The position numbers and the translations under genes were made by a program. This document shows, one piece after another, positions 1-6,651 of a stretch of 7,196 nt of DNA. Every line of letters starts with the position of its first letter. The first letter of the stretch is position 1. A model generated the notes under the pieces. That model was not told the origin of the DNA. It saw nothing but the letters and a program-made list of their open reading frames with translations, and did no database searches. This DNA is from Tardiphaga sp. (lineage in GTDB: Bacteria; Pseudomonadota; Alphaproteobacteria; Rhizobiales; Xanthobacteraceae), in the NCBI GenBank assembly GCA_014377915.1, contig JACMOT010000239.1, forward strand, positions 1-7,196, in the 5' to 3' direction.

Positions 1-700
1 AGCCGTGCATCACCAGATGGGTGTTGGGCAGCTTGCGGTGGATCTCCTCGATCACGCCCATGGCCAGAATATCGCCATCCGGCTTGCGGGTGAATTTGTA
101 GGCGCCGTGCGAGGTGCCCATGGCGATCGCCAGCGCGTCGACCTGGGTCTGCTGGACGAATTTCACGGCCTCGTCGGGATTGGTCAGCAACTGGTCATGC
201 GACAACTGGCCCTCGGCGCCATGGCCGTCCTCGGCCTCCCCCATGCCGCTCTCCAGCGAGCCGAGCACGCCGAGTTCGCCTTCCACCGAAATGCCGCCGA
301 GATGCGCCATGTCGGTGACGGTCTTGGTCACGTTGACATTGAAATCCCAGTCTGCCGGGGTCTTGCCGTCTTCCTTCAGCGAGCCGTCCATCATCACCGA
401 GGTGAAGCCGGCCTGGATCGCGGTCATGCAGGTCGCCGGCCCGTTGCCGTGGTCGAGATGAACGCAGACCGGGATCTGCGGATAGATCTCGGTGACCGCG
501 TCCATCATGTGCTTGAGCATGATGTCGTTGGCGTAGGAGCGGGCGCCGCGCGACGCCTGGATGATCACCGGCGCATCGACGCTCGATGCCGCCTCCATGA
601 TCGCCAGCGCTTGTTCCATGTTGTTGATGTTGAAGGCCGGCACGCCGTAATCGTGCTCGGCGGCATGATCGAGCAATTGACGCAAGGTGATGCGGGCCAT
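1..700 (-). CDS. fba: Class II fructose-bisphosphate aldolase (5' part, cut by left edge)
   Basis: This enzyme reversibly cleaves fructose 1,6-bisphosphate to dihydroxyacetone phosphate and glyceraldehyde 3-phosphate; the Calvin-cycle subtype also makes sedoheptulose 1,7-bisphosphate. It is cytoplasmic and zinc-dependent. I translated the minus strand from the ATG at 700-698 and read 233 residues with no stop; family members are usually about 350 residues, so roughly the last third lies beyond the window. The metal-site landmarks are present: HLDHG at residues 81-85 (catalytic Asp83, zinc ligand His84), SVEGELG at 138-144 (Glu140), GTSHGAYK at 195-202 (His198) and the start of the VMHG motif (His232). 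This is the class II zinc-ligand set in order. The start is fixed by AAGGAG at 707-712, six bases upstream. It is the last visible gene of the tkt-gap-pgk block, 133 bases after the 74-residue gene. Confidence 0.96.
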   Translation of the reverse strand, partial: MARITLRQLLDHAAEHDYGVPAFNINNMEQALAIMEAASSVDAPVIIQASRGARSYANDIMLKHMMDAVTEIYPQIPVCVHLDHGNGPATCMTAIQAGFTSVMMDGSLKEDGKTPADWDFNVNVTKTVTDMAHLGGISVEGELGVLGSLESGMGEAEDGHGAEGQLSHDQLLTNPDEAVKFVQQTQVDALAIAMGTSHGAYKFTRKPDGDILAMGVIEEIHRKLPNTHLVMHG

Positions 701-833
701 GGGGAACTCCTTGGATGGGGGCGGCGGCTTGACCGGCGGGAAGAATGCAGCCCCGCTCTTAACGCGGCGGACGCCGGAATCCAAGCCGCTGAAAGTCGCG
801 GATGGGGCAGATGTCATGGCGGCGGAAGTTGGC

Positions 834-1058
834 TTAGCTTTTCTTGGTTTCAAGCGCTGTGACGCGCGCTTCGAAATCGCCCACTCGCTCATCGAAGAAG
901 CCGGAGGTCGCGCGCATCATCACCATCATGCCCGCACTGTCGCGTCGATTTTTGCGGACGACATCTTCGACCCGTTCAAGCCGCTCGCGCAGATCAACGA
1001 TGCCGTCCTGAATCTTCATCAGGATGTCCAGCGTGATATCTGTGGGGCGGTCTGCCAT
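834..1058 (-). CDS. Small coiled-coil protein of unknown function (74 aa)
   Basis: I do not recognise a characterised family. The 74 residues read as two charged, heptad-like helical stretches (about 8-36 and 55-71) separated by a methionine-rich patch with MMVMMR near residues 44-49. It has no signal peptide, no membrane segment and no cysteine. The protein starts [10 protein letters not shown] and ends LETKKS. It lies 46 bases after the pgk stop and 133 bases before fba, in the same direction, so cotranscription is likely. The start has no Shine-Dalgarno: the bases just before ATG are pyrimidine-rich (CTCTTT). The next Met in frame (residue 14) has no better site. Hand-counted GC of 841-1020 is about 58 percent, a little below the enzyme genes. 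The order and spacing suggest a real gene, but the function is open; a structural or adaptor role is only a guess from the coiled-coil character. Confidence 0.72.
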   Translation of the reverse strand: MADRPTDITLDILMKIQDGIVDLRERLERVEDVVRKNRRDSAGMMVMMRATSGFFDERVGDFEARVTALETKKS

Positions 1059-1064
1059 AAAGAG

Positions 1065-1093
1065 AACATACCATAAACATCGACAGGGGGAAA
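1065..1093 (-). promoter_or_regulatory. Candidate promoter that could give a leaderless mRNA for the 74-aa gene
   Basis: On the minus strand TTTCCC (1093-1088) and TATGTT (1070-1065) are separated by 17 bases. They match the sigma-70 hexamers at 3 and 4 of 6 positions. Only six bases lie between the -10-like hexamer and the ATG at 1058, so a transcript would start at or next to the start codon. The lack of a Shine-Dalgarno fits this. The -35 match is poor, so the call is tentative. Confidence 0.27.
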
Positions 1094-1104
1094 GTGTAGT
1101 TGTA

Positions 1105-2301
1105 TCAGCCTTTCGCGACCTTCAGCACATCCACGCCGGGCAACGGCTTGCCTTCCATCCACTCCAGGAAGGCGCCGCCGGCCGTCGAAATATAGGAGAA
1201 GTCACCGGCCACGCCGGCATGGTAGAGCGCGGCCACGGTATCGCCGCCGCCGGCCACCGAGATCAACTTCTTCGCCTTGGTACGCTCCACCGCATGCTTC
1301 GCCGCCGCCACGGTGCCGTGATCGAACGGCGTCATCTCGAAGGCACCGACCGGGCCGTTCCAGACCAGCGTCGCGGCGTCATCGATCGCGGCGTTGATAC
1401 GCTCGACCGATTGCGGGCCGACGTCGAGGATCATGCCGTCCGCCGGAATGGCGTCGAGGCCACATACCTGCGAGGGCGAATGGGCGGCGAAGTGAAATGC
1501 CACCACCGCGTCCACCGGCAGGATGATGGCGCAACCGGCGGTCTCGGCCTTGGCGATGATGCGCAAAGCGGTGGCGGCAAGATCTTTCTCGCACAGCGAC
1601 TTGCCGACGCCGATGCCCTGCGCGTGCAAGAAGGTGTTGGCCATGCCGCCGCCGATCACCAGCGCATCGACCTTGGTGACTAGATTTTCCAGGAGGTCGA
1701 TCTTCGACGACACCTTGGCGCCGCCGACGATCGCGATCACCGGACGGGTCGGGGCGTCGAGCGCCTTGCCGAGCGCGTCGAGTTCAGCCTGCATGGTGCG
1801 GCCTGCAAAAGCGGGCAACACGTGGCCGAGGCCTTCGGTGGAAGCATGCGCGCGGTGCGCCGCGGAGAAGGCGTCATTGACCCAGATGTCGCCAAGCCTG
1901 GCCAGTTCGGCGACAAAGGCCGGATCGTTGTTCTCTTCGCCGGCATGGAAGCGGGTGTTCTCGAGACAGAGGATGTCGCCATCCTGCATCGCCGCCACGG
2001 CCTTGGCCGCGACCTCGCCGACGCAGTCTTCCGCGAACGCGACCGGCTTGCCGATGACCTCGGCGAGCGCCGCCGCCACCGGCTTCAGCGACTGCTTGGG
2101 GTCGACGCCCTTCGGCCGGCCGAAATGCGCCAGCAGGATCACGCGCCCGCCCTTGCCGGCGATTTCGGTGATACCAGCCGCGATGCGCTCAAGCCGGGTG
2201 GCGTCGGTGATCTTGCCGCCGTCCATCGGGACATTGAGATCGACGCGCACGAGCACGCGCTTGCCGGAGACATTGACGTCGTCGAGGGTACGGAAGGTCA
2301 T
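1105..2301 (-). CDS. pgk: Phosphoglycerate kinase
   Basis: This cytoplasmic monomeric enzyme interconverts 1,3-bisphosphoglycerate plus ADP and 3-phosphoglycerate plus ATP, in glycolysis, gluconeogenesis and the Calvin cycle. The 398 residues are the normal bacterial length. The family signature is at residues 15-25 ([11 protein letters not shown]). The substrate-binding basic patch includes HFGRP at 59-63 and ENTRFH at 114-119. The hinge and nucleotide part includes GGAKVSSK at 193-200 and GGGMANTF at 217-224. The ATP loop is GGGDT at 351-355, close to the C-terminal STAGGAFLE. No key residue appears to be missing. The start ATG at 2301-2299 overlaps the stop of the upstream 130-aa gene as ATGA, with only a weak GAGAAA purine stretch before it. 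Translation is therefore probably coupled to that gene. Confidence 0.98.
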   Translation of the reverse strand: MTFRTLDDVNVSGKRVLVRVDLNVPMDGGKITDATRLERIAAGITEIAGKGGRVILLAHFGRPKGVDPKQSLKPVAAALAEVIGKPVAFAEDCVGEVAAKAVAAMQDGDILCLENTRFHAGEENNDPAFVAELARLGDIWVNDAFSAAHRAHASTEGLGHVLPAFAGRTMQAELDALGKALDAPTRPVIAIVGGAKVSSKIDLLENLVTKVDALVIGGGMANTFLHAQGIGVGKSLCEKDLAATALRIIAKAETAGCAIILPVDAVVAFHFAAHSPSQVCGLDAIPADGMILDVGPQSVERINAAIDDAATLVWNGPVGAFEMTPFDHGTVAAAKHAVERTKAKKLISVAGGGDTVAALYHAGVAGDFSYISTAGGAFLEWMEGKPLPGVDVLKVAKG

Positions 2302-2690
2302 TTTCTCAAAACATTCACTGCGAACAAAAGGATACCGGAGCCGATGCCCCAGGTGGCGAAAATCAGGGTCAGCATCATCCAGACAGTCGGGATGTAATTG
2401 AAGCGAATGTCGATCGTACGCAGATGGGCGTTGACGACATCAAACTGGCCTCTGACGTTTTCGAATTGACCGTCGATTTTCTCGAACCGATTGTCGATCT
2501 TCTCAAGCCGATCGTCGATCTTCTTGAACCTATCGTCGATCTGTTGAAATCTATCGTCGATCTTCTGAAATTGGCCATTCATCAGGGCCAACTGCCCGGC
2601 TATTTCGGAAACGGATACTTCGATCCCGTGCACGGAGGACTTGATGTCCTTCATGTTGTCTTCGAGGTAGGCGACACGCTGTTCAAGCAT
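2298..2690 (-). CDS. Heptad-repeat coiled-coil protein with C-terminal membrane helix (130 aa), overlapping pgk
   Basis: I do not know a characterised function. Residues 1-40 are a charged helix. Residues 41-96 are eight heptads of the type FxKIDDR ([56 protein letters not shown]), a strong coiled-coil pattern. Residues about 102-127 are hydrophobic (from [10 protein letters not shown] to LLFAVNVL), followed by RK, which looks like one C-terminal membrane anchor with the coil in the cytoplasm. Small bacterial proteins with RFEQIDRR-like heptads and a terminal membrane helix are widespread and mostly hypothetical. The start is supported by GGAGG at 2696-2700, five bases upstream. The stop TGA overlaps the pgk ATG by four bases. 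Hand-counted GC over 2341-2700 is about 51 percent, with 40 percent at 2521-2580, well below the roughly 65 percent or more seen in sampled enzyme-gene lines. This may reflect repeat expansion or later acquisition. Confidence 0.85.
   Translation of the reverse strand: MLEQRVAYLEDNMKDIKSSVHGIEVSVSEIAGQLALMNGQFQKIDDRFQQIDDRFKKIDDRLEKIDNRFEKIDGQFENVRGQFDVVNAHLRTIDIRFNYIPTVWMMLTLIFATWGIGSGILLFAVNVLRK
2466..2570. repeat. 21-bp tandem repeats encoding the heptads
   Basis: The hexamer GTCGAT recurs on the plus strand at 2472, 2493, 2514, 2535 and 2556, exactly 21 bases apart. Each unit encodes one heptad of the 130-aa protein. Three more diverged units can be followed in protein (to about 2403) but hardly in DNA. 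Because 21 is a multiple of three, loss or gain of a unit would keep the frame and change the coil by two helical turns. Confidence 0.88.
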
Positions 2691-2705
2691 CGAAGCCTCC
2701 AGACT

Positions 2706-2720
2706 GCCCCCGAGGGGGGC
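2706..2720 (-). promoter_or_regulatory. GC hairpin just upstream of the 130-aa gene's ribosome-binding site
   Basis: The minus-strand transcript reads GCCCCC-CUC-GGGGGC, a perfect 6-bp all-GC stem with a 3-base loop. Five bases later comes the GGAGG Shine-Dalgarno (2700-2696). It has no U tract, so it is not a terminator. It could set the 5' end after processing of the gap message or affect initiation of this gene and, through coupling, pgk. The structure is seen; the role is inferred. Confidence 0.45.
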
Positions 2721-2862
2721 GAAGCAACACGACTATACAACTGAAAAGCCGCGGCTGCGCGGTGTCGCACTTTTAGGTATCGCCTCTCAAGCGTACCACA
2801 TGACCGACATCCGCACATACCTACGCGGGGGCAGGTTGTGCGAATGTCGCCGGTCGGCGTGC

Positions 2863-3873
2863 TTACAGCAGCTTGCCCATCGCCACGGCCGTGTCGGCCA
2901 TGCGGTTGGAGAAGCCCCATTCATTGTCGTACCAGGACAGCACGCGCACCAGCGTGCCGTTCTGCACCTTGGTCTGGTCGAAGGCGAAGGTCGAGGAATG
3001 CGGGTCGTGGTTGAAGTCGATCGACACGTTCGGATGCGCGGTGGTGCCGAGGATGCCCTTGAGGCCGCCGCTCTCGGCGGCGGCCTTGAAGGCGGCATTG
3101 ATCTCGGCGACGGTGACCGACTTCTTGGCAATGATCTTCAGATCGATCACCGAGACGTTCGGGGTTGGCACCCGGATCGAGACGCCGTCGAGCTTGCCGG
3201 CCAGTTCCGGCATCACCAGGCCGATCGCCTTGGCCGCACCCGTCGAGGTCGGGATCATCGACACCGCCGCGGCACGGCCGCGGTAGAGATCGCTGTGCAG
3301 GGTGTCGAGCGTCGGCTGGTCACCGGTATAGGCGTGGATGGTGGTCATGAAGCCGGTCTCGATGCCGACCAGCTCGTTGAGCACCTTGGCGACGGGCGCC
3401 AGCGCATTCGTCGTGCAGGAGCCGTTGGAGACGACCAAATGATCCTTGGTCAGCGTCCGGTGGTTGACGCCATAGACGATCGTCGCGTCGGCGCCGTCGG
3501 ACGGCGCGGAGACCAGCACGCGCTTGGCGCCGGCGGTGAGGTGCATCGAGGCCTTCGCCTTGGCGCTGAAGATGCCGGTGCATTCCAGCGCGATGTCGAT
3601 GCCGAGGTCCTTCCAGGGAAGGGTGTTGGGATCGCGCACCGCGGTGACCTTGATCTTGCCCATGCCGATATCGATGCTGTCGCCATCGACCTTCACCTCG
3701 CCGGGGAAGCGGCCATGCACGCTGTCGAAGCGCAGCAGATGCGCGTTGCTTTCGACCGAACCGAGATCGTTGATGGCGACGACTTCGATGTCGGTGCGCT
3801 TGGACTCATAGATCGCCCGCAGGACGTTGCGGCCAATGCGGCCAAACCCGTTGATCGAAACCCGGACTGCCAT
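2863..3873 (-). CDS. gap: Glyceraldehyde-3-phosphate dehydrogenase, type I
   Basis: This cytoplasmic enzyme oxidises glyceraldehyde 3-phosphate with NAD(P) and phosphate to 1,3-bisphosphoglycerate, or the reverse; Pgk acts next. At 336 residues it is full length. The N-terminal Rossmann motif is INGFGRIGR at residues 7-15, with Asp36 in the coenzyme-binding strand (INDLG). The catalytic Cys153 sits in SNGSCTTN and the catalytic His180 in TTIHAYTG. The C-terminal WYDNEWG motif is at 314-320. Two positions differ from the textbook enzyme: Gly151 replaces the usual Ala before Ser-Cys, and the pair usually Leu-Pro before the HxDL stretch is Thr191-Leu192, a region that affects NAD versus NADP preference. 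The start has GGGAG at 3881-3885, seven bases upstream. It lies 124 bases after tkt and 172 bases before the 130-aa gene in the same direction. Confidence 0.98.
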   Translation of the reverse strand: MAVRVSINGFGRIGRNVLRAIYESKRTDIEVVAINDLGSVESNAHLLRFDSVHGRFPGEVKVDGDSIDIGMGKIKVTAVRDPNTLPWKDLGIDIALECTGIFSAKAKASMHLTAGAKRVLVSAPSDGADATIVYGVNHRTLTKDHLVVSNGSCTTNALAPVAKVLNELVGIETGFMTTIHAYTGDQPTLDTLHSDLYRGRAAAVSMIPTSTGAAKAIGLVMPELAGKLDGVSIRVPTPNVSVIDLKIIAKKSVTVAEINAAFKAAAESGGLKGILGTTAHPNVSIDFNHDPHSSTFAFDQTKVQNGTLVRVLSWYDNEWGFSNRMADTAVAMGKLL

Positions 3874-3914
3874 TCAACTTCTCCCTGTAGTGCTCAAGAC
3901 CTTGGTGTTGCTTG

Positions 3915-3943
3915 CATATAGTGATGTCTGGTCGGCATTTCAT
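3915..3943 (-). promoter_or_regulatory. gap: Candidate internal promoter upstream of gap
   Basis: On the minus strand ATGAAA (3943-3938) and TATATG (3920-3915) are 17 bases apart, each matching the sigma-70 consensus at 4 of 6 positions. The distance to the gap start leaves a leader of roughly 35 bases that includes its Shine-Dalgarno. It would let gap and downstream genes be made independently of tkt. Part of the -35 lies in a small GGCAT-GAA-ATGCC hairpin (3934-3946). The evidence is pattern match only. Confidence 0.3.
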
Positions 3944-3952
3944 GCCCTGAAT

Positions 3953-3990
3953 GGAACGCTGTTGCAATCGCACGGATCGAGCAGCGTTCC
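3953..3990 (-). promoter_or_regulatory. Perfect 9-bp inverted repeat in the tkt-gap spacer
   Basis: GGAACGCTG (3953-3961) and CAGCGTTCC (3982-3990) are exact reverse complements with a 20-base loop. It begins seven bases after the tkt stop on the transcript. The bases after the stem are AUUCA, not a U run, so it is not a typical intrinsic terminator. Likely roles are protecting the tkt 3' end, marking a processing site or partial attenuation. Confidence 0.5.
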
Positions 3991-3997
3991 GACAGGG

Positions 3998-5983
3998 TTA
4001 AACGGCGTTGTGACGCCGTGTCGCGGCTTCCACCGCCGCCTCGGCGGTGATGCCGAAATATTTGTACAGCTCCTTGGCCGGCGCGCTGGCGCCGAACGTG
4101 CTCATGCCGATGAAGATACCGTCATGGCCGATCACGGCGTCCCAGCCGAATCGCACCGCGGCCTCGATCGCGATCTTGACCGGCGCGTCGCCAATAATGC
4201 CGCGGCGGCTCTCGTCCGGCTGCTGCAGCAGCAGTTCGAGCGAGGGCACGGAGACCACCCGCGTCGCGATGCCCTTGTCGGCGAGAAGCTTCTGCGCGAC
4301 GACCGCGATCTCGACTTCGGAGCCGGAGGCGAAGATCGACACCTGCGCCTTACCCTCCGCCGGAATCAGCTCGTAGCCCCCCGTTGCGCAGAGATTGTCA
4401 TCGTGATGCACGGTCCGCGCCGGCGTCAGGTTCTGGCGCGACAGCGCCAGCACCGTCGGGCCCTTGGTGTTTTCCAGCGCCAGCTGCCAGCATTCGGCGG
4501 TCTCGACCGGATCGGCCGGCCGGAAGGTGCGCATGTTCGGCATCGCGCGCAGCGACGCCAGGTGCTCGACCGGCTGATGCGTCGGGCCGTCTTCGCCGAG
4601 CCCGATGGAATCATGGGTCATGATGTAGACCACCGGGACGTGCGACAGCGCGGCGATGCGCATCGCAGGCCGGGCATAATCGGTGAAGCACATGAAGGTG
4701 CCGCCGGCCGGCGCGAAGCCGCCATGGGTCGAGATGCCGTTCATCGCCGCGGCCATGCCCATTTCGCGAATGCCGTAATGGATGTAGCGGCCGCTGAAAT
4801 CGCCGGGCTTCACATCCTTGGCGTTCTTGGTGCGGGTGTTGTTGGACGGCGTCAGATCGGCGGAGCCGAGCAGCAGTTCCGGCATCATTGGCACCAGCGC
4901 TTCCAGCACCAGCTCGCTCGACTTGCGGGTGGCGATGGTCTGCGGTTCGTCGACCAGCTTCTGCTTCAGCTTGCGGATAGTATCGCCGAGCGCCGCCGGA
5001 CGCTTGTGGTCGATGCGGCGGGTGAATTCGCCGCGCTCGGCCTCGGGGCGGGCGTCGAAGCGCTTCTTCCAGTCGGCGTGGGCCGGGGCGCCACGGGTGC
5101 CGGCGCTGCGCCAGGCCCGCAGCACGTCATCGGGAATTTCGAACGGGCCAAAGTCCCAGCCGAGCGCCTTCTTGGCGCCGGCCAGTTCCTCGGCGCCGAG
5201 TGGCTCGCCATGCGCCTTCGAGGTGCCGGCGCGGGTCGGGGCGCCGAAGCCGATCGTGGTCTTGCAGGCGATGAAGGAGGGGCGATCGGATTGGTGCGCG
5301 TCGCGGATCGCGGCGGCGATCGCTTCCGGGTCGTGGCCGTCGATCCGCACCGAATTCCAGCCATGCGCCTTGAAGCGCTCGACCTGGTCGACGCTGTCCG
5401 ACAGCGACAGCGGGCCGTCGATCGAGATGCCATTGTCGTCATGAAAGAAGATCAGCTTCGACAGCTTGAGGTGGCCAGCCATCGCGGCAGCCTCATGGCT
5501 GACGCCTTCCATCAGGTCGCCATCGGAGCACAGCACGTAAGTGTGGTGATCGACGATGTCGCCATATTCCGCGGCCAGCAGCCGTTCGGCCAGCGCCATG
5601 CCGACCGAGGAGGCGACGCCCTGGCCGAGCGGCCCGGTGGTGGTCTCGACACCGGCGGTGATGAAATTCTCGGGATGGCCGGGGGTCTTGGAGTGCAATT
5701 GGCGGAAATTCTTCAACTGGTCGAGCGTGACGTCCTCATTGCCGGTCAGATACAGCACGGCATAGAGCAACATCGGGCCGTGGCCGGCCGACAGCATGAA
5801 GCGGTCGCGGTCGGGCCAGCGCGGATCGGTCGAATCGAATTTCAGGAACTGGGTGAACAGCACGGTGGCGATGTCGGCGGCGCCCATCGGCAGGCCGGGA
5901 TGGCCGGATTTGGCCTTTTCGACGCCATCCATGGCGAGCGCGCGAATCGCGTTGGCCATCTTCGAGTGATCAACCTGCGCCAT
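3998..5983 (-). CDS. tkt: Transketolase
   Basis: This thiamine-diphosphate enzyme moves two-carbon units between ketose and aldose phosphates in the pentose phosphate and Calvin cycles; it is cytoplasmic and dimeric. From the ATG at 5983 it has 661 residues, the normal length. Visible landmarks are SGHPG at 26-30 (His28), AGHGP at 66-70 (His68), the ThDP/metal motif from SDGDLMEG (153-160) to NGISIDG (184-190), KAHGEPLG around His258, IREMGM at 405-410 (Glu407, cofactor activation) and [15 protein letters not shown] at 457-471 (His469). The frame stays open upstream to an ATG at 6190, but those 69 extra residues resemble no transketolase, and AGGCGG (5993-5998) lies nine bases before 5983. 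It is the first gene of the minus-strand block and probably sets its main transcription level. Confidence 0.98.
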   Translation of the reverse strand: MAQVDHSKMANAIRALAMDGVEKAKSGHPGLPMGAADIATVLFTQFLKFDSTDPRWPDRDRFMLSAGHGPMLLYAVLYLTGNEDVTLDQLKNFRQLHSKTPGHPENFITAGVETTTGPLGQGVASSVGMALAERLLAAEYGDIVDHHTYVLCSDGDLMEGVSHEAAAMAGHLKLSKLIFFHDDNGISIDGPLSLSDSVDQVERFKAHGWNSVRIDGHDPEAIAAAIRDAHQSDRPSFIACKTTIGFGAPTRAGTSKAHGEPLGAEELAGAKKALGWDFGPFEIPDDVLRAWRSAGTRGAPAHADWKKRFDARPEAERGEFTRRIDHKRPAALGDTIRKLKQKLVDEPQTIATRKSSELVLEALVPMMPELLLGSADLTPSNNTRTKNAKDVKPGDFSGRYIHYGIREMGMAAAMNGISTHGGFAPAGGTFMCFTDYARPAMRIAALSHVPVVYIMTHDSIGLGEDGPTHQPVEHLASLRAMPNMRTFRPADPVETAECWQLALENTKGPTVLALSRQNLTPARTVHHDDNLCATGGYELIPAEGKAQVSIFASGSEVEIAVVAQKLLADKGIATRVVSVPSLELLLQQPDESRRGIIGDAPVKIAIEAAVRFGWDAVIGHDGIFIGMSTFGASAPAKELYKYFGITAEAAVEAATRRHNAV

Positions 5984-5992
5984 GTCAGTTTT

Positions 5993-5998
5993 CCGCCT
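5993..5998 (-). promoter_or_regulatory. tkt: Ribosome-binding site fixing the tkt start
   Basis: On the transcript AGGCGG, followed by AAAAC, sits nine bases before the ATG at 5983. The match is imperfect, but it agrees with the family start ([14 protein letters not shown]...) and excludes the in-frame ATG at 6190. Confidence 0.6.
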
Positions 5999-6041
5999 GA
6001 ATTGAAGGGATTGGGACGTTCCGCGTCCGCGAGAGATGCGG

Positions 6042-6054
6042 CTTTGCAGCAAAG
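6042..6054. promoter_or_regulatory. Perfect 13-bp dyad in the tkt leader/promoter region (possible operator)
   Basis: CTTTGC and GCAAAG flank a single central base, an exact palindrome 59 bases before the tkt start. The symmetry and place suit a dimeric regulator. I cannot match it to a known site such as a CbbR motif, so the operator role is an inference. Confidence 0.35.
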
Positions 6055-6091
6055 TCGGGGCATAACGATGGAGAGACCGCTGGATAGCACC

Positions 6092-6108
6092 GGACTTCAC
6101 CAGAGTCC
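6092..6108. promoter_or_regulatory. 17-bp dyad GGACT-N7-AGTCC upstream of tkt (possible operator)
   Basis: The arms are exact and lie about 109 bases before tkt. On the minus strand a very weak hexamer pair, TTGGAC and TATCCA with an 18-base gap, overlaps the dyad, so a bound protein could cover a promoter. Neither hexamer matches the consensus at more than half its positions. Confidence 0.25.
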
Positions 6109-6205
6109 AAGCAACTCCCAGGCGCGGGCTTGGTTGCTCTGCCCCGCTTGGCCCTCTTGCTGCCACCGTTTTCCAGCCTTTGCGGTGCATAGCTGTTCAG
6201 CGTCG

Positions 6206-6234
6206 TTGCGTCGGGCTCGCTTGCCACGTAAATT
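6206..6234 (+). promoter_or_regulatory. Candidate sigma-70 promoter for the DUF4164-zapA unit
   Basis: TTGCGT (6206-6211) and TAAATT (6229-6234) are 17 bases apart, matching 3 and 4 of 6 consensus positions. The leader to the ATG at 6310 would be about 70 bases. It is the best pair I see on the plus strand here. Confidence 0.33.
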
Positions 6235-6309
6235 TCGGCCGCTAAAGGCTTGCCGAGGCGCCATTTTTGCTGCTGGCGCTGATGTCGCACCCAAGGTTCG
6301 CGTAGCCGT

Positions 6310-6651
6310 ATGAACGATCGACCCGTCTATGGTCCTGCCAGCCCGGAGCCCGCCCATGGCGCGGTGGCCGAGATCGACGCGGCGACGCGGCGGTTGATGG
6401 TGGCGCTGGACGCGCTGGAGAGCGCGGTCGAACGCCGTCGCGAGGCCGACCGCGACGAGGACGAACTGGCGACGCGGATTCAAGCGCTCGGCGTCGACCG
6501 TTCACGGCTGGCCGACGAGCTCGACAGCACGCTGGTGAAATCCCGCCGGCTGGAACGCGCCAATCGCGAGATCGCCGGGCGGCTCGATGTCGCGATTGGC
6601 ACGCTGCGCGACGTTCTCGACGCGGAAAATGCAGCGGACGATCCGTCATGA
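6310..6651 (+). CDS. DUF4164-type coiled-coil protein (113 aa)
   Basis: The protein is almost entirely helical and charged from about residue 18 to 105, rich in Arg, Glu, Asp, Leu and Ala, with heptad spacing. A proline-containing tail of about 17 residues precedes it (MNDRPVYGPASPEPAHG). It has no membrane segment, signal peptide or cysteine. Length, composition and place just before zapA fit the alphaproteobacterial DUF4164 family; I assign this from memory of the family. Its stop TGA overlaps the zapA start as ATGA (6648-6651), so the two are translated together and the product may act with ZapA near the division site; that is an inference. The ribosome-binding site is weak: AAGG lies about 12 bases upstream of ATG. 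No better in-frame start is evident. Confidence 0.85.
   Translation: MNDRPVYGPASPEPAHGAVAEIDAATRRLMVALDALESAVERRREADRDEDELATRIQALGVDRSRLADELDSTLVKSRRLERANREIAGRLDVAIGTLRDVLDAENAADDPS

Larger units (their letters stand above)
5984..6309. promoter_or_regulatory. Divergent intergenic region between tkt and the DUF4164-zapA unit
   Basis: These 326 bases separate two outward-facing units and should hold both promoters. Four inverted repeats are visible: GGACG-N5-CGTCC (6014-6028, in the tkt leader), CTTTGC-A-GCAAAG (6042-6054), GGACT-N7-AGTCC (6092-6108) and AGCAAC...GTTGCT (6110-6138). A minus-strand frame of 101 codons with a GTG start at 6290 ends one base before tkt, but it has no ribosome-binding site or recognisable protein, so I treat the region as non-coding. 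Confidence 0.6.

Noticed and set aside
901..1000. Run of CATCATCACCATCATG (about 915-930) as a simple-repeat element or His tag
   Set aside because: It is part of the minus-strand coding sequence of the 74-aa gene, where it encodes the Met-rich MMVMMR patch.
2424..2744. Plus-strand frame with EPIVDLL-like heptads opposite the 130-aa gene
   Set aside because: A 21-bp repeat gives a seven-residue repeat in every frame. The minus-strand reading has the Shine-Dalgarno, the membrane helix and the ATGA overlap with pgk; this one has none of these.
2743..2757. AGCCGCGGCT palindrome followed by TTTT as a terminator after gap (minus strand)
   Set aside because: The palindrome allows only about a 3-bp stem with a workable loop and the T run is four bases. 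It is too weak to call, and downstream genes appear to belong to the same block.
2800..3921. Plus-strand open frame of 373 codons opposite gap
   Set aside because: It is a shadow of gap: Arg/His/Asp-rich translation, no family resemblance, and it covers a complete GAPDH on the other strand.
5984..6190. N-terminal extension of transketolase to the ATG at 6190
   Set aside because: The 69 extra residues resemble no transketolase, and a plausible ribosome-binding site precedes the family-typical start at 5983.
5985..6290. 101-codon minus-strand frame ending one base before tkt, as a leader gene
   Set aside because: It has a GTG start without a Shine-Dalgarno and mixed low-complexity composition, and it crosses several dyads. 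The near-contact with tkt is suggestive but not enough.
3827..6313. Plus-strand open frame of 828 codons opposite tkt
   Set aside because: It is antisense to a full, well-conserved transketolase. Long open frames opposite GC-rich genes are expected, and its translation has no recognisable domain or ribosome-binding site.
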